A DNA stretch of 64,000 nt from Actinomadura sp. CNU-125. GTDB lineage: Bacteria; Actinomycetota; Actinomycetes; Streptosporangiales; Streptosporangiaceae. The notes beneath the pieces were generated by a model. The model saw only the letters and a list, made by a program, of their open reading frames with translations, ran no database searches and was not told where the DNA came from. Location of the stretch: assembly GCF_001942465.1 (NCBI RefSeq), contig NZ_MKJY01000066.1, forward strand, positions 1-64,000. Direction: 5' to 3'. The translations under genes and the position numbers were made by a program. Positions 18,298 through 26,566 of the stretch are shown piece by piece. Position 1 is the stretch's first letter. Each line of letters starts with the position of its first letter.

Positions 18298-18741
18298 TCA
18301 ACCCGCTCGGGTGCCCAGACTCCGCGTCAGGGTCGGGATCATCACTGCTGCGGGGACGAGGTGCAGCCCGAGGAGGGCGGTTGTGGTGGCCGTGGTCGCC
18401 CCGGAGAGAAGAGGCGGGATCAGCGAGATGGCGGTCAGCGACATGGCCGTCCACACGAATCGCTCGGCGGGGCGAGCGCTCAGGCGCAGCAGGGCGACGG
18501 CAATGACGATGCCCACGGCCGAGAAGAAGCCGGTCACGACGGCGATGCCGGACAGCGGAATGGTCTCGCCACCATGGACCTCGAAGTCGGCCCCGGCGGC
18601 CCGGGCGAGCGCGGCGGCGCCAGTGGTGGCCGCCGCCGCTGCGAGCGTGGCGATGAAGCCGGTGCGGACGAGGCGGCGGAGTCGGTGGGGGTGGCTGCTG
18701 CGGCCGACGCCCGGGTCGGTTACGACGGTGGTTTCCTGCAT
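18298..18741 (-). CDS. DUF6069-like four-helix membrane protein
   Basis: 147 residues from ATG 18741, preceded by AGAGGAACGACACG. An N-terminal tail of about 30 residues is followed by four hydrophobic segments (FIATLAAAAATTGAAALARA, SGIAVVTGFFSAVGIVIAVA, WTAMSLTAISLIPPLL, TALLGLHLVPAAVMI) and a short charged end. H-G-G-E-T-I-P-L-S-G between helices 1 and 2 and the L-H-L-V-P in helix 4 match the DUF6069 family of actinobacteria, which often sits beside ECF sigma factors. It is in frame with the upstream cupin-like segment and the last gene of the sigma operon. Confidence 0.75.
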   Translation of the reverse strand: MQETTVVTDPGVGRSSHPHRLRRLVRTGFIATLAAAAATTGAAALARAAGADFEVHGGETIPLSGIAVVTGFFSAVGIVIAVALLRLSARPAERFVWTAMSLTAISLIPPLLSGATTATTTALLGLHLVPAAVMIPTLTRSLGTRAG

Positions 18742-19014
18742 GCTGTTCGTGTCGTTCCTCTTGTCATTCGGTAGGGCCTGGCTTCCGGGCCGAGTGATGA
18801 TGCGCACCCTGGCCGTGCGACGGTAGGGGTTGTGCAGGGCGCGGACGCCGGTGCCGCGGAGCCAGAACGCGGCGTCGTGTCCGAGGACCGGCCCCGGCTC
18901 GCCGTCACGTAGCTCCAACTGCACCCGGCCACGGGTGACGACGCAGAATGCGTTGTGCCATTCCTCCGCGATCACGGCGATGCGTGCGCCGGCGCGCAGC
19001 GCGAGCGTTTGCAC
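18742..19014 (-). CDS. small cupin-like protein
   Basis: GTG at 19014, four bases after the sigma factor stop. MQTLALRAGARIAVIAEEWH, CVVTRGRVQLELRDGEPG and FWLRGTGVRALHNP give the glycine-spaced beta strands of a single cupin barrel. Such proteins often sit beside ECF sigma factors as sensors. The frame has no stop before the DUF6069 start, although TGA lies in a neighbouring frame about 40 bases upstream of it (CCGAATGAC), so the end is uncertain. The end given is the base next to the DUF6069 start. Confidence 0.5.
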
Positions 19015-19018
19015 CGGG

Positions 19019-20031
19019 TCACTCGGTGCCGTCGGCCGGCAGGCGTTCCGGCAGTCCGAGCTGCGGGAACCGGTCGTCGTGGAACGTGGTGATCTCGGTG
19101 ATCGCCCCGCCGGTAATGCGCAGGACGTCGATCGTCAGCGGCAGGTACGCGCCCTCGGACTGCTGCCAGAGGTAGAAGGCCAGGGCGGGCTGCCGGTTCA
19201 CCGAGGTGGGAACGGCGCGCAGGCCGGTCATGCCCTCGAAGCCGCTCTCGATCCAGAAGTTCACCACTGCGTCGCGGCCGACGTACAGGCCGGGCGTGGG
19301 CGGCATCGAGAAGCGGACGTCGTCGCGCAGCATCGAGGCGAGCGCCTTGACGTCCGTTGCCACGCTGGCCTCGGTGTAGCGGTGCACCAGTTCGCGCATG
19401 GTGGCGTCCTCCTCTCCGCCGGTCCAGTCCTGCCGCTCCGCGGGCAGGTGCTCCCGCATGCCGCGCGGGCGCGCTGCAGGGCGCTGTTCACGGAGTTGAC
19501 GGAGTCGCCGAGGAGTTCCGCGACGTCCTTCGCCGGCCAGCCGAGCACGTCCCGCAGGATCAGGACGGCCCGCGGGCGCGGCGCGAGGTGCTGGACCGCG
19601 ACCAGGTACGCCAGCTCGATCGTCTCCCGCGCGACGGCGACGGTCTCCGGCTCGTCCGCGTCACCCGCGGGCAGTTCGTCGAGCAGTCGGTCCGGGTAGG
19701 GCTGCAGCCACCGCGCCTCGCCGCCGGTCGCGGGCTCGGGGCGGCGCTTGGCGAGCAGGTCCAGGCAGGCGTTGGTGGCGATCCGGTACAACCAGGCCCG
19801 GAACGTCGACCGCCCCTGGAAGGTCTCCCGCCGCCGCCAGGCACGCAGGAACGTCTCCTGCACGGTGTCCTCGGCGTCCTCGAACGACCCGAGCATCCGG
19901 TAGCAGTGCACGTGCAGCTCCCGCCGGTGCCGCTCGGCCAGCCCCGAAAACCGCGACTCGTCAGCCTCACCCAGACCGCGCGTACCCAGCCCGCTCATAC
20001 CCGACTCCTCCTGCATGGTGTCCGCGCTCAT
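19019..20031 (-). CDS. ECF RNA polymerase sigma factor with C-terminal SnoaL domain (one frameshift)
   Basis: ATG at 20031 after GGAAGGATGACGCG. Sigma-2 region: [51 protein letters not shown]. Sigma-4: [40 protein letters not shown]. Near 19455-19470 the frame changes into a SnoaL/NTF2-like domain ([40 protein letters not shown]) ending at 19019. This two-part plan is that of SigG/SigJ-like ECF groups, in which the SnoaL domain replaces an anti-sigma factor in controlling activity. It begins an operon with the cupin-like and DUF6069 genes. Total near 337 residues, a normal length, so the break is probably an indel. Confidence 0.82.
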
Positions 20032-20043
20032 CGCGTCATCCTT

Positions 20044-20394
20044 CCGTCTCACCCTGTCCGGTCATACATGTGACGGGTGCGGTCGCGAAAACTCATCACC
20101 AGGGTCGGTCGGCATGGCTGAGCAGCCGGCATGCCGTGCCATCCAGGCCGACGACGTCTGCCCGCTACCCGACTTCGGAGTGTCGGCGGACGGTCGTCTG
20201 TCGACACTCATCGGCGTTGTCGATTTCCGAAGTCGTGTGCACGACGGTAAGGGCGCGGCGATGGACGGTGAGCGGGTGCAGGTCGTTGAACAGGGCGTGC
20301 TGACGGCTTCGGACGAGGTTTGGACGGTTTGCGTGCGGCGTGCGGGGGTGATCGGGCCGTCGGCTGCCGGGGCGCCGATGGGGGCGGAGGCCGT
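20044..20394. other. intergenic gap, no gene recognised
   Basis: About 350 bases between the divergent sigma factor and the resolvase relic. Frames are open on both strands but none has a ribosome site or a family motif. Sigma operon promoter sequences should lie at the left end. Confidence 0.4.
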
Positions 20395-20395
20395 G

Positions 20396-20943
20396 GACAT
20401 CCGGGCTGGCGTCGACCGCGACAACATTCACAGCCCGAAGGCATCCCGGCCGGAGCTCGATCTCGCCCTACAGTTGCTGCGCGAGAGCGACACGCTGAAA
20501 GTCACCCGGCTCGACCGGCTCTCCCGCTCTGTGCTGCACCTGGTGACCCTCGGTGCCGACCTGCGCGGGCGCGGCATCGAGCTGCACGTCATCGAGCAGG
20601 GCATCGACACCTCCACGATAGAGGGACGGGCGATGCGGAATGCTGTCCGTACTGCAGCGCGAGGATCGTGGCGAACACCAACGACGGGCTCGCCGCCGCG
20701 CGGGCCGCGGCCGGATCGGCGGGCGTCGGCCGAGGCTGACCGCGGACCAGGCTGCGCTCGCCCAGCGGCTCTACGACGAGTGGGAGAAAGACCGTCCAGC
20801 AGATCGCCGACATGTTCGGCGTCCCCCGGTCGACGGTGTACGGACACCTCGACCGGGAGAAGAGCCTGCCCGCCAGCCGGAGAAGACCACTGCCACCGAG
20901 CCCAGAGAGCTACCAGCGGGTTACTTGTATCCCTGGTGTCTGA
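20396..20943 (+). pseudogene. serine resolvase/invertase, truncated and frameshifted
   Basis: The reading begins inside the catalytic domain (SRPELDLALQLLRESDTLKV, TRLDRLSRSVLHLVTLGADL, LHVIEQGIDTSTIEGRAMR). The R-L-D-R-L-S-R-S motif is the resolvase active-site helix, but the N-terminal Ser segment is missing. Near 20645 and again near 20785 the frame changes: RIVANTNDGLAAARAAAGS, LTADQAALAQRLYDE, then VQQIADMFGVPRSTVYGHLD, the C-terminal HTH, and a stop at 20941-20943. Clearly inactive. It marks an old Tn3-like or invertase insertion at the right of the sigma operon. Confidence 0.75.
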
Positions 20944-21084
20944 GCTAGGACTTCGAGGCCACCACCGGAGAACCGGCGAACGACCGCCGTAACGTCCGAC
21001 GGCCCCCGTTCCGGCACGCCGACTATGCCGCACGCCGTTCGTGCCGGAAACCGCGCTGAGCGCGAGGCGGCCACGAGCCCCTTC

Positions 21085-21134
21085 CTGCGGATTCCAAGAT
21101 CTTTTCGCAAGCGAAAACATCTTGGAATCCGCAG
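21085..21134. repeat. hairpin family copy A
   Basis: Arms of 24 bases (21085-21108 and 21111-21134) with a two-base loop, 23 of 24 paired. The core reads AAGATCTTTTCGC on the left and GCGAAAACATCTT on the right, so one position gives a C opposite C. The same mismatch recurs in copies B and C. It lies 115 bases before the gene at 21250. No T-run follows, so it is not a standard terminator. Confidence 0.85.
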
Positions 21135-21249
21135 GGACGCGCGGTTGCCGTCCCGCCCGTCGCACGGCCGGGGTCGACTCAGCCGGAACGGGACACCTAG
21201 GCCGCCAGCGGAGGCGGCCGCCCTCCGGCCGACTCCAGGAGGTACCGCC

Positions 21250-21705
21250 ATGTTCGAGCTGACGTTCCCCTTCGCCATCCGCGGCCAGGTCGCCGCAGCG
21301 CCCAAGTTCCACCCCGTCCCGAACAACCCGTGGCGACGGGCCGGTTTCTCCTTCGCGATCGAGATTCCCCAGGCCACCCTCGGAGTCGCGCTCGTCCCGC
21401 AGCGCTCCCGCAGGATCTACCTCAGCACGGAGGGCAAGCTCGCCGAGAGCATCGCCGACTGCGAACTCATGGTGAACGAACGCCTGCTCGCCATCGTCGC
21501 CGACATCGACTCACTCGGATACCGGCCGAAGAACTACCGGCCCAACCCGCAGAACGAGGGCAAGGAACCGATCCACTCGATGCCCAAGTTCATCATCATC
21601 GCCTTCAAGTCCCTGACCCGGCCAGAACTGTGGGGCGCCGCCCCGGGCAACGAGGACCTGACTCCCTACCTCGTCCCCGACCTGAACCGGGTGGCCGCCG
21701 CCTGA
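21250..21705 (+). CDS. hypothetical plasmid protein
   Basis: 151 residues; ATG at 21250 after CAGGAGGTACCGCC. Opens MFELTFPFAIRGQVAAAPKF, has RIYLSTEGKLAESIADCELM and ends in PYLVPDLNRVAAA. Mixed alpha/beta, no membrane segment, no recognised domain. It is preceded by hairpin copy A and followed by a second small gene with its own strong ribosome site. Confidence 0.7.
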   Translation: MFELTFPFAIRGQVAAAPKFHPVPNNPWRRAGFSFAIEIPQATLGVALVPQRSRRIYLSTEGKLAESIADCELMVNERLLAIVADIDSLGYRPKNYRPNPQNEGKEPIHSMPKFIIIAFKSLTRPELWGAAPGNEDLTPYLVPDLNRVAAA

Positions 21706-21779
21706 CCGCCTCGTGGGGGACGGCGCCCGGCCGTCCCCCACCGCTCCGTCCCACCGGCCCACCCATGTCAGGAGCTTCG

Positions 21780-22007
21780 ATGCCGATCTACCAGCAGGAC
21801 CCGACCTGCCTTCCCAGCACGATGGGCGACATCCGCCCCGCCCAGATCTTCTGGTCCGGCCAGAGCTGGGACTACGCGGTGGCCGTGGACGCCGACGACG
21901 CGGCCCCCGACATCGTGAACATCCGGCGCCGCACGCCCGTCGGCCTGCAGTTCACTACGTCCTACCTGCGAGGCAGGACCACCGCGGTGAAGACCACGGC
22001 CGCCTGA
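21780..22007 (+). CDS. small hypothetical protein
   Basis: 75 residues from ATG 21780, with AGGAGC six bases upstream. Sequence features include PTCLPSTMGDIRPAQIFW, WDYAVAVDADDAAPDI and VGLQFTTSYLRGRTTAVK. A compact beta-rich protein of unknown function, ending just before a strong terminator. Third-position G/C and the ribosome site support it as real. Confidence 0.65.
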   Translation: MPIYQQDPTCLPSTMGDIRPAQIFWSGQSWDYAVAVDADDAAPDIVNIRRRTPVGLQFTTSYLRGRTTAVKTTAA

Positions 22008-22022
22008 ACCAGCCGTCCGTCC

Positions 22023-22050
22023 AGCCCGCCGGGAACCGGCCCGGCGGGCT
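22023..22050 (+). terminator. hairpin terminator
   Basis: An 11-base perfect stem AGCCCGCCGGG / CCCGGCGGGCT with the loop AACCGG, starting 16 bases after the stop at 22007 and followed by TCCGTCT. Confidence 0.65.
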
Positions 22051-22074
22051 TCCGTCTGCCCAGAAAGGTTGCCG

Positions 22075-22236
22075 ATGCTTCCGCCTTCATCTCCGCCACC
22101 CTCGGCCGACGGGTTCTCGTCGGTCGAACAGGTTGCGCGCGCCGTCCTGTCTCGGGCGAAAGGCGGGGCACATCGGGAGCCTCCACCGAACCCGGTGCGG
22201 TTCATTCTCCACCGGGCGGGCCGGTGCGGCACCTAG
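22075..22236 (+). CDS. possible 53-residue peptide
   Basis: ATG at 22075 after AGAAAGGTTGCCG, stop TAG at 22234-22236. The product starts with a Pro-rich stretch, then SVEQVARAVLSRAKGGAH, an amphipathic helix. It sits neatly between two terminator hairpins, which is the best argument for it. No family recognised; it may be non-coding. Confidence 0.35.
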   Translation: MLPPSSPPPSADGFSSVEQVARAVLSRAKGGAHREPPPNPVRFILHRAGRCGT

Positions 22237-22245
22237 AACGAGACT

Positions 22246-22275
22246 GGCGCCCCGTTCCATGAGGAGCGGGGCGCC
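22246..22275 (+). terminator. hairpin terminator
   Basis: A 9-base perfect stem GGCGCCCCG / CGGGGCGCC with a 12-base loop, ten bases after the small frame at 22075-22236. Confidence 0.55.
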
Positions 22276-22365
22276 GGTGCATCGCGGTCTCACCGTATCG
22301 TGGCGCCTCGACTCACACCCCGGAATCCATACATTCACCACCGCTGGTCGGCCTACGCTCCGAGC

Positions 22366-23067
22366 GTGACGATTCTGGTGCTCTGGGACATCGACCACAC
22401 TCTCTTGTCGATCGGTCCCCTCAGCGGCGAGTTGTACCGCGACACGTTCATGAAGGTGACCACCCGGCCGTTCGAGCGGCTCGCGGACATGACCGGCCGC
22501 ACCGACCTGGCCATCACCAGCGAAACCCTTCGCCTGCACGACATCATCCCCACCGAACCACTGCTCGCCTCGTTCGCCGCCGCGCTCGCCGCCGCCTTCG
22601 ACACCAGCCGGGACCGCCTGGCCACCGAAGGCCACGCTCTGCTCGGTGCCCGCGACGCCCTCCAAGCTCTGGCCGGACGAGACGACGTCATCCAGTCCGT
22701 GCTGACCGGCAACGCCGAACCGATCGCCCGCTGCAAACTAACCGCCTTCGACCTCGACCGGTTCGTCGACCTCGACATCGGCGCCTACGGGATGGACGGT
22801 GCCGAACGGCCCCCGCTGGTCGCGCTCGCGCGGCGCCGTGCACAACGCAAACACGGGCTGACGTTCGACGCGACCACCACCGTGCTGATCGGAGACACTC
22901 CCAAGGACGTCGAGGCCGGCCACCAGGGCGGCGCGCGCGTCGTTGCCGTCGCCACCGGGTCCAGCAGCATCGAGGACCTGAAGGCCGCCGGTGCCGAACT
23001 CGTCCTGCCCGACCTGAGCGACACCAAGGCCGTGGTGACCGCGGTCCTGGACGTCACCGGCCCTTGA
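22366..23067 (+). CDS. HAD-superfamily phosphatase
   Basis: 233 residues from GTG 22366; it begins VTILVLWDIDHTLLSIGPLS with the catalytic D-x-D-x-T (DIDHT) at about residues 8-12. Motif II is in VLTGN (T about 114) and motifs III/IV in TVLIGDTPKDVEAGHQGG. This is the phosphoglycolate-phosphatase-like type with a helical cap between I and II. It removes phosphate from a small metabolite, identity unknown. The last 14 bases overlap, tail to tail, the end of the HTH-TPR regulator on the other strand, so transcripts may interfere. Confidence 0.85.
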   Translation: MTILVLWDIDHTLLSIGPLSGELYRDTFMKVTTRPFERLADMTGRTDLAITSETLRLHDIIPTEPLLASFAAALAAAFDTSRDRLATEGHALLGARDALQALAGRDDVIQSVLTGNAEPIARCKLTAFDLDRFVDLDIGAYGMDGAERPPLVALARRRAQRKHGLTFDATTTVLIGDTPKDVEAGHQGGARVVAVATGSSSIEDLKAAGAELVLPDLSDTKAVVTAVLDVTGP

Positions 23068-24289
23068 CCAGCTCCACCAGGTCACGCACCTGCGGGACGT
23101 CGAACGGCTCCAACTCGGTGACGAGGTCGTCGAACCGCTCGTTCACCCGTGCGGAGCCGATCTGCAGGGCCAGCCCGTGTGCCTGCCCGGCAACTTCCGC
23201 CGCCTGCCCGGGTTCACCTTGCCGCAGGTGCGCGGACGCGAGCCGCGTCTTGTAGTGCGCCAGGTCGCGGAGGTGATCGGGGGCCGCCGTCTCCAGTAGC
23301 GCGATGGTGCGCTGGATCTCTTCCACCGCCTCCTCGTACAGCCCGAGGTCCAGCAGGCACGCTCCTCGCTGGGCCGCGATCTCGACCTCGGTCACGTACG
23401 CGGTCCACGGCGGTTCAGGATCGGCGGCGCCCGCGGCGTAGGCGCCCCGGGCCCGGTCGAGGCTTCGGCGGCAGGCGTCTGCCTCTCCGAGGGCGGCGTG
23501 TGCACGGGCGACCCGTTGGTGCAGGATCGCCCGCGTCCGATGACTGCCCTCTGCCTGGGCGAGCGCGCTCGCCGTGCCGGCCATGGCCAATGCCTTGCGA
23601 GGGTTGTCCTGGTAGAGGTGGTGCAGGCTCATATAGCCCATCGCGTGCGCGGCCAACCCGAGATCGCTGATCTCATGAGCGGCGTACACCGCCGCGGACA
23701 GATGCCGGGTGGCGACACCTGGCCGGGCGGCGTCGATCGCCAGCCACCCGGCGATCTGGGTCAGTCCGGCCAGCGCCAGGTAGAGGCGCCGCTCGCCGCG
23801 CAAGTCCAGCATCGAGGTCGAGAAGACGCGCGAGGCGACCGTGACCTGCTCGGCGACCACGGCGACCAGCTCGTCACCGCCGAACTCCGCCTCCAGCCGG
23901 TATAGGCGCCGCAGCATCCCCTCGACCCTCTCCACCGCCGGGAGCCGCACCGGTCCGCTCCCCACGTCGGGCTCGGCCAGCAGCATGGCGAGCGGATCCG
24001 ACGGGCCCGGGTCCGCTTCGTCCTGGAACAGCTCTTCCTCGGACTTGCCGGTCACCTTCGCGTACAGCGGCCGATAGTGCTTCCTGGGGGCGTGCTTGCC
24101 GTTTTCCCAGTGCTTGATCATCTCTGCAAGGGATTTGACGTGCGGCATCCCTGCCCGGTCCCGCGGGTCGGCCGCTGCGCGCAGCAGCCGCGCCAGGTCC
24201 GGGCGGGACCATCGGGGCGGCGCCTCCCTCACCTGCCGGAGTCGCGCCCCAATTGCCTTATTCGTGGCGATCTTCTCTTCGGAAGACAT
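23054..24289 (-). CDS. HTH (XRE-type) regulator with TPR-like C-terminal domain
   Basis: 411 residues from ATG 24289. N terminus: AIGARLRQVREAPPRWSRPD and LAEMIKHWENGKHAPRKHYR, an XRE fold in which W-E-N-G-K is the usual end of the recognition region. From about residue 130 there are helical repeats (LYLALAGLTQIAGWLAIDAA, ARHLSAAVYAAHEISDLGLA, RAILHQRVARAHAALGEADA), the plan of actinobacterial signal-responsive XRE/TPR regulators. Upstream, between this gene and the divergent small-gene operon, three TCATCCCC motifs at 10-base spacing make an obvious operator candidate. Confidence 0.85.
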   Translation of the reverse strand: MSSEEKIATNKAIGARLRQVREAPPRWSRPDLARLLRAAADPRDRAGMPHVKSLAEMIKHWENGKHAPRKHYRPLYAKVTGKSEEELFQDEADPGPSDPLAMLLAEPDVGSGPVRLPAVERVEGMLRRLYRLEAEFGGDELVAVVAEQVTVASRVFSTSMLDLRGERRLYLALAGLTQIAGWLAIDAARPGVATRHLSAAVYAAHEISDLGLAAHAMGYMSLHHLYQDNPRKALAMAGTASALAQAEGSHRTRAILHQRVARAHAALGEADACRRSLDRARGAYAAGAADPEPPWTAYVTEVEIAAQRGACLLDLGLYEEAVEEIQRTIALLETAAPDHLRDLAHYKTRLASAHLRQGEPGQAAEVAGQAHGLALQIGSARVNERFDDLVTELEPFDVPQVRDLVELVKGR

Positions 24290-24337
24290 TGCGATGCACC
24301 TTCCGACGGGGAGGGGATAAGGCTCCCTCGTCCCCGG

Positions 24338-24365
24338 TCATCCCCTGTCATCCCCCATCATCCCC
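24338..24365. promoter_or_regulatory. three phased TCATCCCC direct repeats
   Basis: TCATCCCC occurs at 24338, 24348 and 24358, exactly one helical turn apart, in the divergent region between the HTH-TPR regulator and the gene at 24441. It is likely a regulator or sigma binding site; the nearest candidate binder is the regulator at 23054-24289. Confidence 0.55.
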
Positions 24366-24440
24366 CTCCCCGTGTGGCGCCCGCCACAGAAACATGGGCA
24401 TTGACCACAGCACACCCGTGCATCGCAGCAGGAGGCGGTT

Positions 24441-24758
24441 TTGCCTTCCTCAAACGTTGGCGCACCCGTCCGTTTCTTCGCGGACCTGTTCGCGCCGTCC
24501 ATTCCCCCCGCCGACGGGGACAGCGCTCACCTGTTCCAGGTGCGGCGCTTGCCCGGCGACCGCTGGGAAGCCCACGCGGCCTACCCGATCACGCCGTTCA
24601 TGGCGGAGATGGGGTGCAGCCAGGTGCTGTGCGCGGCGTCCCTCGCCGATCTGACGTTGTGGGCCACGGCCGAGCAGGTCCGAATCGGCTTGGTCCGCGC
24701 TGCGGAAAATCCGCCCACCGGCCGAACCCGCGCCCGGCGAGACGGCGGCACACCGTGA
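24441..24758 (+). CDS. small hypothetical protein
   Basis: 105 residues from TTG 24441, with GGAGG seven bases upstream; ATG is not available nearby. It contains VGAPVRFFADLFAPSIPPAD, HLFQVRRLPGDRWEAHAAYP and LADLTLWATAEQVRIGLVRA. It looks like a single alpha/beta domain. No family recognised. First of five genes joined by stop-start overlaps, divergent from the HTH-TPR regulator. Confidence 0.65.
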   Translation: MPSSNVGAPVRFFADLFAPSIPPADGDSAHLFQVRRLPGDRWEAHAAYPITPFMAEMGCSQVLCAASLADLTLWATAEQVRIGLVRAAENPPTGRTRARRDGGTP

Positions 24759-24961
24759 CAGCCGCGCCGTCGCAGCCCGACGTACCTGTCGTCTCGGGAT
24801 CGGTCGCCCCGAAGTCGGGCGAGGTGGAACCGGCGTTGGTCGAGGCGGCCCTGTCCGGCCTGGTGGACGTCCTCGAGCCGTGCGCCCCCCAAACGCCGGA
24901 GCCCCCCGACGCCGAACACCCCGTTCCGCCCGAACGGTGGTCCGGCCCCACACAGCAATGA
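24755..24961 (+). CDS. small acidic, Pro-rich protein
   Basis: 68 residues from GTG 24755, which shares GTGA with the previous stop; ends at TGA 24959-24961. It begins VTAAPSQPDVPVVSGSVAPK, has one helix (VEAALSGLVDVLEP) and ends in a Pro/Glu-rich tail. Unknown function. The reading frame is supported by both overlaps rather than by similarity. Confidence 0.5.
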   Translation: MTAAPSQPDVPVVSGSVAPKSGEVEPALVEAALSGLVDVLEPCAPQTPEPPDAEHPVPPERWSGPTQQ

Positions 24962-25179
24962 GACCCGACGCGACGGCGTGGGACATCCCGCCGGTCACCA
25001 CCGGCACCCGGCCCCGAAGTCGCTTCACCACCGTGAAGACCTGGTACGGCCACGCGACCCGCAGCTACTGGGCAATGGTCCCCTGGCCCGCCGGCGAACA
25101 CGGCGCCGTCCTGCTGGAAGCCGCCACCGAGAAAGCCCTCGCCGCCCAGATCATCCGCATCAGAAAGCAGACCCGATGA
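24958..25179 (+). CDS. small hypothetical protein
   Basis: 73 residues from ATG 24958 (ATGA overlap at both ends). Beta-rich start with TRPRSRFTTVKTWYGHATRS and YWAMVPWPAGEHGAVLLEAA, then a basic helix (ALAAQIIRIRKQTR). I recall similar short proteins next to XRE/TPR regulators in actinobacteria but cannot name a family. Confidence 0.55.
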   Translation: MRPDATAWDIPPVTTGTRPRSRFTTVKTWYGHATRSYWAMVPWPAGEHGAVLLEAATEKALAAQIIRIRKQTR

Positions 25180-25484
25180 CCGACACCGACAAGCCCATGC
25201 GTCCCCGCGCCGACGCTCGGCTGCGCGCCCTGGCCGCTCAGCTCGCCGCCCGCCGCTTCGAGGCGCACGAGCGCGACGACACCACGCTCATCGTCCTGGA
25301 ACCGGACGAGGGCGACGGGCCCCGGCGCGGCAACACGATCACCTGCCGAGCCCGTCCCGACCACGACCACCGGCTCTGGTACTTCACCAACCGAGACGAG
25401 CCGATCGCCGAGGTCGACGACGTCGACGCCGTCCTGCGGGTCGCCGCGCACATCACCACCGGGACCGGCGTCCCCCGTGGGTAG
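25176..25484 (+). CDS. small hypothetical protein
   Basis: 102 residues from ATG 25176. Helix ADARLRALAAQLAARRFEAH followed by strands (TTLIVLEPD, TITCRARPDHDHRLWYFTN) and AVLRVAAHITTGTG. The pattern suggests a small domain that binds a partner or ligand. No name assigned. It overlaps the previous stop by ATGA and the next start by eight bases. Confidence 0.6.
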   Translation: MTDTDKPMRPRADARLRALAAQLAARRFEAHERDDTTLIVLEPDEGDGPRRGNTITCRARPDHDHRLWYFTNRDEPIAEVDDVDAVLRVAAHITTGTGVPRG

Positions 25485-25593
25485 GGCCCTGCCCGTCGTG
25501 GACGGCTTAGGCGGCGTCTACTTCCTCACCACTCCCGACCCCGTGCTGCGCGCCGTCCGCGCCGCCACCGGCGGCCGGATCGTCCGCCCGTAG
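25477..25593 (+). CDS. possible 38-residue protein
   Basis: GTG at 25477 overlaps the stop of the previous gene (GTGGGTAG). The product, VGRALPVVDGLGGVYFLTTP followed by DPVLRAVRAATGGRIVRP, looks protein-like. Too short to judge alone; included because it continues the coupled chain. Confidence 0.4.
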   Translation: MGRALPVVDGLGGVYFLTTPDPVLRAVRAATGGRIVRP

Positions 25594-25686
25594 ACCCCGT
25601 GGCCTCGGGGGATGCATCCCCCGGCGCATCCGCCCCGAGGCCACGGCTTCCCCGTCCCCTCCCCGCCTCGGCAACGAAAGCGAATC

Positions 25687-26558
25687 ATGCTGGACAAGGT
25701 CAGCGGTTTCTCCCCCACGGACCCGGCATTCGAGGTGCCGCACGCGGCACGCCTGTGGAACTACTGGCTGGGCGGCAAGGACAACTACCAGGCCGACTGG
25801 CACGCCGGTGCACTGGTCACCCAGCTCATCCCCGAGATCATCGACGCCGCACGCCACTCCCGCGCGTTCCTCGACCGCGCCGTCCACCACCTCGCCGCTC
25901 GGGAGGGGATCGGGCAGTTCCTCGACATCGGCGTCGGCCTGCCGACCGTCGACAACACCCACGAGGTCGCCCAGCGCATCACCCCGGATGCGCGCGTGGT
26001 GTACGTCGACAACGACCCGCTCGTCCTGGCCCACGCCCGCGCCATGCTCACCGGCAGGAGCTGCGGCGCCGTCGACGTCGTGGCCGCCGACGCCCGCGAC
26101 ACCGGCACCGTCCTCGCCGAGGCGGCCCGCACCCTGGACCTCACCAAGCCGGTCGGGTTGCTGATGCTGGGGGTGCTGAGCCACCTCGTCCACGACGGCC
26201 GGGTACGCGCCACCGTCGCCGGTCTGGTCGCCGGGCTCGCACCCGGCAGCCACCTGGTCATCGCCCATCCCACGGCCGAACTGCACGGCGAGTTGCTGCG
26301 CGACGCGATGCGGCTGCTGACCGAGCTGGGCAGCACCCCTACCGTCACCCGGACTTCTGCGCAGATCGCCGGATTCTTCACCGGCCTGCACTTGCTACAT
26401 CCCGGTGTCGTGCCCTGCTCGCAGTGCGCCCCGGCCCGTCACCGTGGGAAGCGCCGCCGGTGCTTCAGTACTGCGGCGTCGCCCGTATCCCCGGCCCCTC
26501 CGGCCAGGACGACACCGGGCCCCGCTCCCGTGTCATCTACCAGCCCGCCCACCGTTGA
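25687..26558 (+). CDS. SAM-dependent methyltransferase, PF04672-like (one frameshift)
   Basis: ATG at 25687. Family signature near residues 15-30: HAARLWNYWLGGKDNYQADW; then AFLDRAVHHLAAREGIGQFL and DIGVGLPTVDNTHEVAQ, the SAM-binding loop. VVYVDNDPLVLAHARAML and VGLLMLGVLSHLV continue the Rossmann fold. Near 26415 the frame changes to end PPVLQYCGVARIPG and a stop at 26556-26558. This actinobacterial family (Methyltransf_19) is large and mostly uncharacterised. About 290 residues, the normal length. The HAD gene follows with only eight bases between. Confidence 0.82.
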
Positions 26559-26566
26559 GGACACCA

